Positions 32,627 to 41,647 of a stretch of DNA of 64,000 bases are shown here, in pieces. The position numbers and the translations under genes are program-made. Within the stretch, counting starts at the first letter, position 1, and every line of letters starts with the position of its first letter. The notes beneath the pieces are model-generated. The model did no database searches. It was not told the origin of the DNA and was given only the letters and a program-made list of their open reading frames with translations. The stretch spans positions 330,227 to 394,226 of the forward strand of contig CAVTES010000005.1 of the NCBI GenBank assembly GCA_963733885.1, in the 5' to 3' direction. The DNA is from JACVRW01 sp963733885. Its GTDB lineage: Bacteria > Actinomycetota > Thermoleophilia > Solirubrobacterales > Thermoleophilaceae.

Positions 32627-33523
32627 CTAGCCGAGCCGCTCCGACAGGTAGTCCCAGTCCCGGGTGAACCGGTACGAGTGGTTCGAGGGCGGCTGGGGGG
32701 ACTGGGTCTCAAGCCAGCGGACCTTTCCCTGGCTCTGGTTGTGGAAGGCATGTACGCAGCCCACCGAGGTCCAGAAGACGTCGCCCGGGCCGAGGGTGAA
32801 CATGTCGCCCTCCGCCATCGCCTCCACCTCGCCCTCCAGCATGTAGTACGTCTCCTCTAGGGGGTGGTCGTGCGGTTGAGCCACGCCGCCGGGCTCGTAC
32901 TCGACCATGAACATGGTGTGCAGGACCGCTCCGAGACGCCCGTCGATGAGCATCTTCACGGCGATGCCGCTGTACGCGAGGAGCGCGGTGGCCATGCTGG
33001 CGGATACGGTCGGCGCGTCGACCGGGGCCCCGACCTTGAGGTTGTCCACCTCCATCTCGCCCTCGGACAGCCGGAAGAAGGTCCGCGTACGCGGATCCCG
33101 GATGTCGAGCGGCGTGGCGGAGGGGGGCGGGAGGGGCTCGCCGGTCCAGAACGTGTCGGGAGATCCGGAGAGCCGCGGCGCGGGCGCGTTGGCCTCGAGC
33201 CACAGCGCCTCCTCCTCCGTGCCGTTCCGCCAGGCGTGGGGCGACCCGACGGGGAGCAGGCCGCACTCGTCGGGGGCGAGCCGGTGGGCGCGCCCCTCCA
33301 CGACCACCTCCGGATTGCCGCGCAGCACGTAGAAGCTCTGCTCGGTCGAATGGAGGTGGGTGCCAACCTCGCCGCCCGGCTCCATCGAGCAGAGCGCCAA
33401 ACCCGAGTGCACCGCGCCGACGTGCCGGCCGACGAGGCTCTCCGTCTTGAGGGCGCTCACCCGATCCGCCAGGCCTGCTGGCTCCGCAAGCTCGATATCG
33501 CGTGCGGCCTGCACGTGATACAT
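32627..33523 (-). CDS. Bicupin protein, unknown substrate
   Basis: 298 aa from ATG at 33523 (GTG at 33538 is also possible). Two cupin halves: GGEVGTHLHSTEQSFYVLRG (residues about 50-70) and PGGVAQPHDHPLEETYYMLE (about 210-230), each with metal-type His residues. Such bicupins include gentisate dioxygenases, quercetinase-like enzymes and (S)-ureidoglycine aminohydrolase; none is closely recognised here. It belongs to a tight operon with an SDR, a HIBADH-like protein and a MetE-like protein; the pathway is unknown. Confidence 0.82.
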   Translation of the reverse strand: MYHVQAARDIELAEPAGLADRVSALKTESLVGRHVGAVHSGLALCSMEPGGEVGTHLHSTEQSFYVLRGNPEVVVEGRAHRLAPDECGLLPVGSPHAWRNGTEEEALWLEANAPAPRLSGSPDTFWTGEPLPPPSATPLDIRDPRTRTFFRLSEGEMEVDNLKVGAPVDAPTVSASMATALLAYSGIAVKMLIDGRLGAVLHTMFMVEYEPGGVAQPHDHPLEETYYMLEGEVEAMAEGDMFTLGPGDVFWTSVGCVHAFHNQSQGKVRWLETQSPQPPSNHSYRFTRDWDYLSERLG

Positions 33524-33551
33524 GCGCGCTTCCCCCACGGCCGCACCCTAC

Positions 33552-34421
33552 CTAGAGCCCGGCTTCGCGGCGCAGGCGGGGAAGCAGCGCCATGAAGTCG
33601 TCGTCGGCCATTCCCATGGCGATGCAGCCCTGCACGAGCTGCTGGGTCAGGGCCGTGACCGGAAGCGGCACCGCGACCTCCTGTCCGGCCTCGAGGGCGA
33701 GCGCCAGGTCTTTGAAGAGGAGGCTCGAGGTGAACGTCGAGGTGTAGTCGTCGGCCACGAGGGCGTCGGTCTTGTACTTCACGAAGGGGCTGCCGGCCGC
33801 GGAGCCGCCCATCACCTCGAGCATCTTGCCGCGGTCGATGCCGTATTTCTCCGCCAGCACGAGCGCCTCGGCCAGCAGCTGGGCCGTGCCGCCGATCACC
33901 AGGTTGAGGGCGAGCTTCACGATGCGGGCCTCCTCGGCCGCGCCGACGTGGAAGACGTTCGGGCCGATGTCTCGGAGGGTGCCGGCAAGGCGGTCGAAGA
34001 CGTCCTTCGGCCCCGAGACGATGATTCCGAGGTTGCCGGCGACGATCACCGACGGGTTGCCGCTGACGGGGGCCCGGAGGAAGGAAGCACCGAGCCGCTC
34101 GCATTCCTCGGCGACGCGGGCGGAGCTGTCCGCCCCGATGGTGCTCATGTCCACCAGCACGCCCTCGGCGTCGCGCGTCAGCAGACCGTCTTCGCCCAGC
34201 GTCACCGCCTCGACGGCGGGCCCGTCGGCAAGCATGGTCACGCTCACGTCGGCGTGCTCCCAGGCCTCCCGCGGGGTGCCGAGCACGCGCACCCCGCGCT
34301 CCGCGAAGGGCTCGGCCGGCCCGGGCGAGCGGTTCCACACGCTCAGCTCGTGGCCGGCCTGCTCCAGCCGGTCCGCGATGGGAACGCCCATGCGTCCGAG
34401 TCCGAGGACGGCGACTCGCAT
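33552..34421 (-). CDS. 3-hydroxyisobutyrate-dehydrogenase-like NAD(P)-dependent oxidoreductase
   Basis: 289 aa from ATG at 34421; its A is shared with the stop TGA of the SDR gene. Rossmann start MRVAVLGLGRMGVPIADRLE, substrate motif APVSGNPSVIVAGNLGIIVSG and catalytic Lys in EEARIVKLALNLVIGGTAQL. The family reduces or oxidises beta-hydroxyacids; relatives include tartronate semialdehyde reductase and imine reductases. Neighbours give no defined pathway. Confidence 0.93.
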   Translation of the reverse strand: MRVAVLGLGRMGVPIADRLEQAGHELSVWNRSPGPAEPFAERGVRVLGTPREAWEHADVSVTMLADGPAVEAVTLGEDGLLTRDAEGVLVDMSTIGADSSARVAEECERLGASFLRAPVSGNPSVIVAGNLGIIVSGPKDVFDRLAGTLRDIGPNVFHVGAAEEARIVKLALNLVIGGTAQLLAEALVLAEKYGIDRGKMLEVMGGSAAGSPFVKYKTDALVADDYTSTFTSSLLFKDLALALEAGQEVAVPLPVTALTQQLVQGCIAMGMADDDFMALLPRLRREAGL

Positions 34422-35119
34422 CAGAGCATCATCCAGCCGCCGTCCACCGCGAGGTTCACCCCGTTGACGGCTCGGTTCTCCAGCAGGAAGACGGCCGCGT
34501 CCGTGACCTCGTCCATCGTGATCAGCCGGCCGGTCGGCGTTCGACCCTTCACGTTCGCGAGCATCTCCGCTGCGTCCTTCCACATGGGACTGTCCCCCAC
34601 GATCCCGGGATGGATCGCGTTCACCCTGACGGGCGCAAGCTCGATGGCGAATGTGCGCACCATCGTGGTGACCGCGCCGTTCACCGCCGTCACCGTGGTG
34701 GAGCCCGGATAGGGGCGGTCCTTGGCGAGTCCGCCGAACATCAGCACGGACGTCTCGTCGTGCATCGCGGGCTGCAGGCAGTGGAGGACCTCGGTGTAGC
34801 CCACCAGCTTCAGCGTGGCCAGTCGCAGCGCCCGCTCCGCATCGTAGTCCCGGACCGTGTTCGAGTCCCGGTCGATCGCGGCGAGCACGACGCGGTCCAA
34901 CGCGCCGACCTCGTCGAGGCACGCCCCTATGCCGCGCGGCTCGGTGAGCTCCAGCGCCACCCCGCGAGCGCCGTCCGATATCTCGCCCGCGACCACTTCG
35001 GCCCGTGCGGCGTCCCGGCCGGTGATCACGACCGAATGTCCCTTGGCGGCGTACTTCTCGGCGATCCGGCGGCCCATCCCGGACGTACCGCCGACAATGA
35101 CCACGGCTCCCTCGGCCAC
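34421..35119 (-). CDS. Short-chain dehydrogenase/reductase
   Basis: 232 aa from GTG at 35119. NAD(P) motif VVIVGGTSGMGRRIAEKYAA (GxxxGxG). The usual Tyr-x-x-x-Lys is not seen: the corresponding region reads YPGSTTVTAVNGAVTTMVRT, so the catalytic Tyr may be Tyr in RPYPG or is lost. It ends GRLITMDEVTDAAVFLLENR, AVNGVNLAVDGGW, the SDR C-terminal form. Operon member; starts 7 bases after the MetE-like gene. The unclear catalytic site makes it an atypical SDR. Confidence 0.88.
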   Translation of the reverse strand: MAEGAVVIVGGTSGMGRRIAEKYAAKGHSVVITGRDAARAEVVAGEISDGARGVALELTEPRGIGACLDEVGALDRVVLAAIDRDSNTVRDYDAERALRLATLKLVGYTEVLHCLQPAMHDETSVLMFGGLAKDRPYPGSTTVTAVNGAVTTMVRTFAIELAPVRVNAIHPGIVGDSPMWKDAAEMLANVKGRTPTGRLITMDEVTDAAVFLLENRAVNGVNLAVDGGWMML

Positions 35120-35126
35120 GGCGCCT

Positions 35127-36260
35127 CTAGAAGAGCTCCTCCGTGGCGAGCTCGGCGCCGTCGGCGAGTGCCTTGAGCTTGAGCCAGGCCACGTCCGGGT
35201 CGACCTGCGAGAAGCGGATGAAGGTGTCGAACCCGCAGTCGGTGCCGGCAAGCAGCCGTTCCCCCCCGATCAGCCTGCCGACTCGCAGCAGGCGGTCGGC
35301 CACCACCTGCGGGTGCTCGACGTAGTTCGTCTTCGTGTCGATCACGCCGTGGATGACCTTCATGTCGTCGGGCAGCTCGACCTCCTCGAACACGCGCCAC
35401 TCGTGCTCGTGCCGGGGGTTGCCGCCCTCGTGGTAGATGGTCCCGACGTCCGCCTTCAGCACCTCGCCGACGATCTCGCGGAACGGCACGTCGCAGTGGT
35501 GCGGGCCCGCGTAGTTCCCCCAGCAGACGTGCAGCCTGACCTTCTCCTTCGGGATCCCGTCCAGGGCCTTGTTGAGAGCCTCGATCGCCAGCGGCAGATG
35601 GGTCTTCCAGTCCGTGATGCTGCTGCCGACGGAGCGGGAGTGCTGGGCCATCGCGAGGTCCGGCGAGTCGATCTGCAGGAGGAACCCGGCGTCGACGATC
35701 GCGTTGTACTCGTAGGAGAGCGCGTCCGCGAGCGCCTCGAGATAGGACTCGTGCGAATCGTAGTGCTGGTTCGGGTAGTTGAAGGCGATCTGGCCGGGGC
35801 TGATCGCCCCCATGAACGCGGAGTCCGTCGGCGCGTCGCCGATGGCCTTCTTCAGCCGCTCGGCGTCCTCCACAACGGCCATCCCGTTCTTCAGCTCGAC
35901 CGGGCCGACGCAATTGGAGAACACGATGTGCGCCATCGCGTCGGTGGCGAACAGCCGCATCGCCAGGTTGGGGAACGGGGCCACGTCGTCCGCCTGGAAC
36001 TCCGACCGTCCATCGAACCCGTTGAAGCGGTCGGACACGTAGGTGCTGAAGCCGGGCTTGCTCAGCTCGCCGTCGCTGACGAGGTCGACTCCGGAGTCCC
36101 GCTGTCGCCCGACGATCTCCTCCACCGCCGAGTCCAGGCGCGAGCGGAACGCGTCCTCGTCGACCTCCTTGCCGTCGATCCGGGCCCAGACCGTCTCGGC
36201 GATGTCGTCAGGTCGCGGCAGACTCCCGGCGTGAGTGACAAGAATCCGATCCGCGCTCAT
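35127..36260 (-). CDS. MetE-like (cobalamin-independent methionine synthase II family) protein
   Basis: 377 aa from ATG at 36260. Only the C-terminal catalytic barrel of MetE is present. All four zinc ligands of the barrel are in place: His244 and Cys246 (HVCWGNY), Glu278 (IYHEGGN), Cys342 (GTDCGFDTF). The N-terminal half (homocysteine/folate) of MetE is absent, so methionine synthesis is unlikely. Similar short proteins include epoxyalkane:coenzyme M transferase, an alkyl-transfer enzyme, and many of unknown function. Together with an SDR it recalls epoxide catabolism, but no coenzyme M genes are seen. Confidence 0.85.
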   Translation of the reverse strand: MSADRILVTHAGSLPRPDDIAETVWARIDGKEVDEDAFRSRLDSAVEEIVGRQRDSGVDLVSDGELSKPGFSTYVSDRFNGFDGRSEFQADDVAPFPNLAMRLFATDAMAHIVFSNCVGPVELKNGMAVVEDAERLKKAIGDAPTDSAFMGAISPGQIAFNYPNQHYDSHESYLEALADALSYEYNAIVDAGFLLQIDSPDLAMAQHSRSVGSSITDWKTHLPLAIEALNKALDGIPKEKVRLHVCWGNYAGPHHCDVPFREIVGEVLKADVGTIYHEGGNPRHEHEWRVFEEVELPDDMKVIHGVIDTKTNYVEHPQVVADRLLRVGRLIGGERLLAGTDCGFDTFIRFSQVDPDVAWLKLKALADGAELATEELF

Positions 36261-36539
36261 CTGTCTCCCTCCTCTGAACCCGTCAAGCGTGGCTGTACGG
36301 GCCGGGATGCTACGAAACCGAAGCCGTCAGGTCCGGATCAGGACGGGGGCGCAGTCGGCGCCTGCGCCGGCGGACGCGCCGAAAATGCCGGGTGGGCCGG
36401 GGCTCGGTGCGGGCGCGTGGATGGGGCGGGTCGGAATCGGCGGCCGGCTCCTCTGAGCCGAGCGCCACCTCCGGATACACGGACCGAACGCGGATCGTGC
36501 TCCGCCGTCGCCGCTAGCTTCTGGTCTGGTGCCCACGAC

Positions 36540-37118
36540 ATGCCTCTCGTAGACCGCGACGACAGCGTCCTGGTCGTTATCGACGCGCAGGAGGGGTTCT
36601 TTGGCGACGCCCTCCAGCCCGGCGAGGGCGAGCAGGCGCGGCAGGCCCTCACTCGCATGACCTGGCTGGTCAAGGTGGCGAGGCGGCTCGAGGTGCCGGC
36701 CGTGATCACCGAGGAGGACCCCGAGCGCAACGGGGCGACGTTCGCGCCCATCGCCGCGGTCTTCCCGGCGCAGAAGGCGATCGTCAAGCCCACCTTCGCG
36801 CTCACGGGCACGCCGCCCATCGTCGACCGGATCGAGCGCACGGGCCGCGCCACTGCGGTGCTGGTGGGCTTCGAGACCGACGTGTGCGTGGCCCAATCCG
36901 CCATCGGGCTCATGGAGCGCGGCATGCGGGTCGTCGTAGTCGAGGACGCGGTCTTCTCCCCCGGCGAGATGCACCGCCGGGGGCTAGAGCGGATGGTCGC
37001 CGAAGGTGTCGAGGTGAACCACTGCAAGGGGCTCGCCTACGAGTGGACCCGCACGCTCGAGAGCTCCCGCTCCGTGCTGCGCGATCCCGACGTCGGCGAG
37101 CCGCCGTTCCGGCTGTAG
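36540..37118 (+). CDS. Isochorismatase-family cysteine hydrolase
   Basis: 192 aa from ATG at 36540. Triad Asp15 (VVIDAQEGFF), Lys83 (IVKPTFALTG) and Cys116 (FETDVCVAQS). The cysteine-hydrolase fold includes nicotinamidase, N-carbamoylsarcosine amidase and ureidoacrylate amidase. Short length and the clear Cys exclude the true isochorismatase (which lacks it). Divergent from the MetE-like operon with 279 bases between; no operon partner on its strand. Confidence 0.9.
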   Translation: MPLVDRDDSVLVVIDAQEGFFGDALQPGEGEQARQALTRMTWLVKVARRLEVPAVITEEDPERNGATFAPIAAVFPAQKAIVKPTFALTGTPPIVDRIERTGRATAVLVGFETDVCVAQSAIGLMERGMRVVVVEDAVFSPGEMHRRGLERMVAEGVEVNHCKGLAYEWTRTLESSRSVLRDPDVGEPPFRL

Positions 37119-37122
37119 ATGG

Positions 37123-37203
37123 CTGACCGCGCGTGACCACCCCGTGCCGGCGACCCGCGATCGTGGCGAGCACCTCATCGACTGTCCGATCCCGGTGTTC
37201 CAT
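37123..37203 (-). pseudogene. N-terminal fragment of DUF559/AbiEi-like protein
   Basis: Minus-strand ATG at 37203 reads MEHRDRTVDEVLATIAGRRH and GVVTRGQ, the characteristic start of Thermoleophilia DUF559/AbiEi-antitoxin-like proteins (a winged helix beginning ARQHGVVTRAQL). Homology stops about 27 codons in, where the frame runs antisense into the isochorismatase gene. A C-terminal fragment of the same kind of protein is at 11207-11548. Hairpin 37183-37223 overlaps this start. Confidence 0.5.
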
Positions 37204-37223
37204 GTGAACACCTAGATCGGACA
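37183..37223. repeat. Long near-perfect inverted repeat (hairpin)
   Basis: TGTCCGATC (37183-37191) pairs with GATCGGACA (37215-37223), and GGTGTTC (37194-37200) with GAACACC (37206-37212), interrupted only by a two-base mismatch (CC/TA) and a five-base loop CATGT. Sixteen pairs in all. On the minus strand the start codon of the 37203 fragment lies in the loop. It lies between convergent genes and could also end transcription, but there is no T-run. Confidence 0.65.
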
Positions 37224-37273
37224 CTTGAAGGATCTGCCCCCCGGCGGGGCGCCGGCCTCCGGCCGGCCTGCTG

Positions 37274-39460
37274 CTACAGGCGCGCCACAGTGCGTGCCGG
37301 CCGGCCCCCCTCGACGTGCGCGTCCGGCAGCCACGAGAGCCAGCCCGGCAGGTACCAGTTCCACTCGCCGAGCAGCTTCATGCTCGCCGGGACGAGCACC
37401 GAGCGAACGATCGTCGCATCGATGAGTAGGGCGACCGCGACCCCGAATCCCATCTGCTGGAACATGATCAGGTCGCCCATCGCGAACCCCCAGAAGACCG
37501 CGATGATGATGAGCGCGGCCCCGGTGATGAGCCGAGCCGTCGAGCCGACCCCGTAAGCCACCGCCTCGTCGCTGTCGCCGGTCTGCAGGTAGCGCTCGCG
37601 GACGCGGCTGAGCAGGAACACCTGATAGTCCATCGACAGGCCGAACAGCACGGAGAAGAGGAACAGGGGCACCCACGCGGCCACGTTCTCGGCCTGTGTC
37701 AGGCCGAGCAGCTCGTTGCCCACCCCCTCCTGGAACACGAGCACCACGAGGCCGTAGGCGGCGCCGACCGAGAGCAGGTTCAGCACGATCGCCTTCAGCG
37801 GCACGACGATCGAGCGGAAGGCGATCGTCAGCAGGACGAAGCTCAAGCCGAGCACGAAGACGATCACCGGGACGGCCCAAGAGCCGACCGTCTCGTGGTA
37901 GTCGAGCTCCTCGGCCGTGTCGCCGGTGACCAGCACCTCGGCGTCCACGCCGGAGAACGAGCGGGGGACGAGCTCCTCGCGCAGGTCACGCACCGCGTCG
38001 ACGGCACGCTCGCCGATGGGGTCGCCGCCGATCGGCACCGTGATCCTCGCCACCCCGCCTCCGTCGCCCGTCTCGACCGCCGGCTCGCCGAAGCGGGGGT
38101 GCCGCCCGAGCTCCGCCTCGAGCCGATCGATCGCCGACGCCACCTGCGGTGAAGAGGCGTCACCGGCGACCGCGATCTCTACCGGATCGGTCGACCGGCC
38201 GGGGAACTCCTGTGTCAGAAGCACGTGGCCCTGCTTCGACTCGAAGCGGTCGGGCAACGCGCTTGGTCCCTGCGAGCCCGTCTCGAGCCCGAGGACGGGC
38301 AGTGCCAGCGCCAGGAGCAGCCCGGCGGCGATCACGACGCTGACCACCGGCCGGCGCATGACGGCGCGAACGATCGAGCGCCAGAAGGGGCTCTCGGTGC
38401 CCGCGCGGGCGGCGGCCCGGCCGAAGAACGGGATCCTGAGCGCGTCGATGCGGTCTCCGAGGAGGCCGAGCAGTGCGGGCAGCAGCGTCAACGCGGCGAG
38501 CACGGAGACAAGCCCCGCGAGGATCGCCCCAGCAGCCAGGCTGCGGAAGAGCGTGCTTGGCACGAGCAGCAGCCCGAGCATCGCCAGCACGAACGTCATG
38601 CCGCTGAACAGCACCGCGCGGCTCGCCGTCCCCGCAGTTGCGGCGATCGCGTCGAGGTGCACCCGCCCGTTCGAGCGCTCCTCGCGGAAGCGGGAGACCA
38701 CGAACAGCGAGTAGTCGACCCCCAGCGCGAGGCCCATGCCGCTGAGCATGTTCACCGTGAAGATCGACAGGTCGTAGGCCTGCCCCAGGAGCCCTGCGAG
38801 GGCGAGCGCCACGAGGATCGAGACGAGCGCCATGACCATGGGCAGGAGACCGGCCACCACGGTCCCGAAGACGAGCAGCAGAATCGCGAGCGCCGTGGGG
38901 AGCCCGAAGAACAGCTCGCCGGTGCGGAGGTCCTCGCCCGACAGCTCCTCCTGATCGGCGTCCGAGGTCTCCTCGCCGGTGATCGCGGCTTCGTAGCCGG
39001 GCTCGTCGTCGAGCTGCTGCACGACGTCGTAGACCGCGTCCACGTCGTCCTCTCCGTCGAAGCCGAGCCCCACCAGCACCGCGCGCGCGTCGCCGCCTCG
39101 CGACACCAGCGCCTCGTCCTCGGCCGAAGTGACGATCTCGCTGGCGCCCGCCGCTCGCAGCTCGTCCGACAGTGCCTGCACGCGCTCCATGGCCGCGGGC
39201 TCGGCGATCCCCGCTCGCGTGCGGACGATGACCACCTCGCTGATAGAGCGCTCCCGCTCGCTTCGGGTCTCCGGGAACGCACGGTCGAGCAGCTCTGCGG
39301 CGCGCTTCGATTCCGTCTGGCTCGTGATCTCGACATCCGCCGTGACCACGTCACCGAGGAAGAACATGATCGCCGGGAAGGAGGCGACCACGGCGACCAA
39401 CCAGATCGCGAGCACGCGCCAGGGGCGCCGGCTGCTCGCACGCCCGAGCCTCTCGGTCAT
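37274..39460 (-). CDS. MMPL-family (RND-type) membrane transporter
   Basis: 728 aa from ATG at 39460. Two halves, each with a large extracytoplasmic loop and a group of membrane helices, 12 helices in total by inspection. First half: FTVNMLSGMGLALGVDYSLFVVSRFREE (MMPL-typical, after helix 4). Second half: LFGLSMDYQVFLLSRVRERYLQ. Such proteins export lipids, siderophores or drugs by proton-motive force. Located directly next to a NarL-type two-component pair, so the transporter may be its target. Confidence 0.93.
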   Translation of the reverse strand: MTERLGRASSRRPWRVLAIWLVAVVASFPAIMFFLGDVVTADVEITSQTESKRAAELLDRAFPETRSERERSISEVVIVRTRAGIAEPAAMERVQALSDELRAAGASEIVTSAEDEALVSRGGDARAVLVGLGFDGEDDVDAVYDVVQQLDDEPGYEAAITGEETSDADQEELSGEDLRTGELFFGLPTALAILLLVFGTVVAGLLPMVMALVSILVALALAGLLGQAYDLSIFTVNMLSGMGLALGVDYSLFVVSRFREERSNGRVHLDAIAATAGTASRAVLFSGMTFVLAMLGLLLVPSTLFRSLAAGAILAGLVSVLAALTLLPALLGLLGDRIDALRIPFFGRAAARAGTESPFWRSIVRAVMRRPVVSVVIAAGLLLALALPVLGLETGSQGPSALPDRFESKQGHVLLTQEFPGRSTDPVEIAVAGDASSPQVASAIDRLEAELGRHPRFGEPAVETGDGGGVARITVPIGGDPIGERAVDAVRDLREELVPRSFSGVDAEVLVTGDTAEELDYHETVGSWAVPVIVFVLGLSFVLLTIAFRSIVVPLKAIVLNLLSVGAAYGLVVLVFQEGVGNELLGLTQAENVAAWVPLFLFSVLFGLSMDYQVFLLSRVRERYLQTGDSDEAVAYGVGSTARLITGAALIIIAVFWGFAMGDLIMFQQMGFGVAVALLIDATIVRSVLVPASMKLLGEWNWYLPGWLSWLPDAHVEGGRPARTVARL

Positions 39461-39569
39461 TGGGCCGCCGTGCGTTCCACCATCCCGCTGACCGTACGCA
39501 CGCGCCGGGCGTCCGACATCGGCCCACGGGCCCGACTTGGGCTTCCGACCTGGGTAGGAGGCCGGCGCG

Positions 39570-40235
39570 CTATGCCGGGGTCGGACCGGGCGTGACCACA
39601 CCGTGGTCGTAGGCGAACACGATCGCCGCCGCCCGGTCGCGCACGTCGAGCTTGGCGAAGATGCTGCCCACGTGTGACTTCACCGTCGCCTCGGCGAGAT
39701 GCAGGGTCGCGGCGATCTCGGCGTTGGTCGCACCGCGCGCCATCAGGCGCAGCACGTCGTGCTCGCGTTCGGTGAGCGAGTCGAGCCGCGCCGCCTCCCG
39801 CGCCGCCGGCGCCACCACCTCCCGGTAGTGGTCGAGCACGCGCGGCGCGACCGCCGGGTCGAACCAGGCCCCGCCGCCGGCCACCGCACGCACCGCGGCG
39901 ATCAGATCCTCCGCCGAGCAGTCCTTGAGCACGAATCCGGCGGCGCCCGCCTCGATGGCGCCCCACAGCACCTCGTCCTCGCCGAAGGTGGTGAGCACGA
40001 GTACGAGCGGAGGCTCCGGCGCGCCGCGCAGCTGCGCCGTTGCGGCGATGCCGTCGAGGTTCGGCATCCGGATGTCCATCAGCACCACGTCGGGGCGCAA
40101 GGCGGGCAGCGCCTCCACCGCCTGCCTGCCGTCGGAGCACTCGGCCACGACCGTGAAGCCGTCCTCCGGCGAGAGGATCCGCGCCAAGCCGGCGCGGACG
40201 AGGTCCTGGTCGTCGACGAGGGCGACGCGGATCAT
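39570..40235 (-). CDS. NarL/FixJ-family response regulator
   Basis: 221 aa from ATG at 40235. Receiver domain: acidic pair in VALVDDQDLVRAGLARIL, phospho-Asp54 in VVLMDIRMPNLDG, Lys in FVLKDCSAEDL. C-terminal LuxR-type helix-turn-helix: LTEREHDVLRLMARGATNAE and IAATLHLAEATVKSHVGSIF. The gene overlaps its kinase partner by four bases. Confidence 0.95.
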   Translation of the reverse strand: MIRVALVDDQDLVRAGLARILSPEDGFTVVAECSDGRQAVEALPALRPDVVLMDIRMPNLDGIAATAQLRGAPEPPLVLVLTTFGEDEVLWGAIEAGAAGFVLKDCSAEDLIAAVRAVAGGGAWFDPAVAPRVLDHYREVVAPAAREAARLDSLTEREHDVLRLMARGATNAEIAATLHLAEATVKSHVGSIFAKLDVRDRAAAIVFAYDHGVVTPGPTPA

Positions 40236-41413
40236 CCGCTCTGCGGGTCTCCCCCCGGCAGCTCGTCGCTCGACTCCAGCGGAAGCCGGCAGCGTACGTG
40301 CCAGCCGCCGGGTGTCGGCCCGGCGGCGAACTCTCCGCCGAGCGCGGTCGCCCGCTCACGCATCCCGATCAGTCCGTACCGCGGCCGTTGCCGCTCGCTG
40401 CCCGGTCTGGCCACGTCCTGCCCGTTGCTTTCAACCTCGAGCCGCATCTGCCCATCGGCCAGCTCCAGCCCTACGACGGTCTGCGCGTGCGGCGCGTGAA
40501 GGGCCGCGTTCGCCAGCGCCTCCTGGGTGATCCGATAGGCCGCCACGCCGACGGTGGGTGAGATCCGAGAGAGGTCTCCTCGGATCCGCAGCTCGACATC
40601 GAGCCCTCCGGTGCGCGCATGGTCCACGAGCGAGGCGATCTCGGATGCCGACGGGAGCGGCGGCGCCACTCCCGTTTCGTCGTCGCTGCGGAGCATCGCG
40701 AGCGTGCGACGGAGCTCGTTCATGCTGCGACGGCCCAGGTCCTCGGCAGATCTCAGGGCCTCCTCGGCGGCCGCGGGGTCGCGACGAAGCACGTGCCGCG
40801 CGCTGGTCACCTGGAGCATCACGGCGGCCAGGCCGTGGCCCACCAGGTCGTGGACGTCGCGGGCGATGTTGCGCCGCTCGGCAAGGACGGCCTGCTCGGC
40901 GAGCTCACGCCTGGAGGCGTCGAGCTGGGCCGCCAGCAGGACCTGGCGACGGAACGCCCAGCCGAGCACCCACGGGAACGCGGTGCCGAGGATCCAGATG
41001 CCCACGGCGATCTCGGTCGGGTCCTGAATCACCGCCGCCACCACGGGCGACGCCACGGCGAGCAGCCCGAGCGAAGCCGCAGCGGCGAGCGACCGCGACC
41101 AACGCGCGACCACGAAGGCGAGCAGGGAGACGTCGAACAGGAGAGGCTCGAGCTCGCCGAAGCGCTGAGCCACCACCACGGAGACAACCACCGCGAGCGA
41201 TACCGCGGGTAGCGGCACGTTCCGGACGTAGGCCCACAACGCGAAGGCGGCGACCGGGACGACGGCGAGGACGACATCGGACGCAGACGACGCGGCCTCA
41301 GTCGACGGATCGGCCACGACGAACGCTGCAACGGCAACCGCCGCCGAGAACACCGGCACCAGGCGCCGCAGGTCGTCGCCTTCGAACCGCGCCTGGGTCG
41401 GCCCGTCAACCAC
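40232..41413 (-). CDS. Sensor histidine kinase, HisKA_3 (NarX/DesK-like)
   Basis: 393 aa from ATG at 41413. N-terminal membrane domain of about six helices (LVPVFSAAVAVAAFVVADPS to AFPWVLGWAFRRQVLLA). Dimerisation/phosphoacceptor helix with AERRNIARDVHDLVGHGLAAVML (His in DVHD). ATP-binding region: VAAYRITQEALANAALHAPH and GLIGMRERATALGGEF. Partner of the overlapping NarL-type regulator. Flanked by two MMPL transporter genes on the same strand. Confidence 0.94.
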   Translation of the reverse strand: MVDGPTQARFEGDDLRRLVPVFSAAVAVAAFVVADPSTEAASSASDVVLAVVPVAAFALWAYVRNVPLPAVSLAVVVSVVVAQRFGELEPLLFDVSLLAFVVARWSRSLAAAASLGLLAVASPVVAAVIQDPTEIAVGIWILGTAFPWVLGWAFRRQVLLAAQLDASRRELAEQAVLAERRNIARDVHDLVGHGLAAVMLQVTSARHVLRRDPAAAEEALRSAEDLGRRSMNELRRTLAMLRSDDETGVAPPLPSASEIASLVDHARTGGLDVELRIRGDLSRISPTVGVAAYRITQEALANAALHAPHAQTVVGLELADGQMRLEVESNGQDVARPGSERQRPRYGLIGMRERATALGGEFAAGPTPGGWHVRCRLPLESSDELPGGDPQSG

Positions 41414-41647
41414 CCCATCAGACGGTACTGCGCCGCCCTCGGTTCGACATCTCTGCCGGGCAAGCGTACGATCCTCCGACGGTGCCCGGCTGACGCTAGA
41501 CCGCTAGACCTTCCCTCTGGAGGCCCGCCGCCTGGGAGCTACGTGCCCGGGACGGGGGCGCTTGGCTGCGTCCTACACCCGAGCGGTTGGGCGGCGGTGC
41601 GCGGGCGCCGCCCGGCTGGTGTCAAACCCGGCGCCTGCCTGGCTGGG

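Noticed and set aside
34857..36539. 5' extension of the isochorismatase-like frame
   Set aside because: Antisense to the SDR and MetE-like genes; the protein starts at the ATG at 36540.
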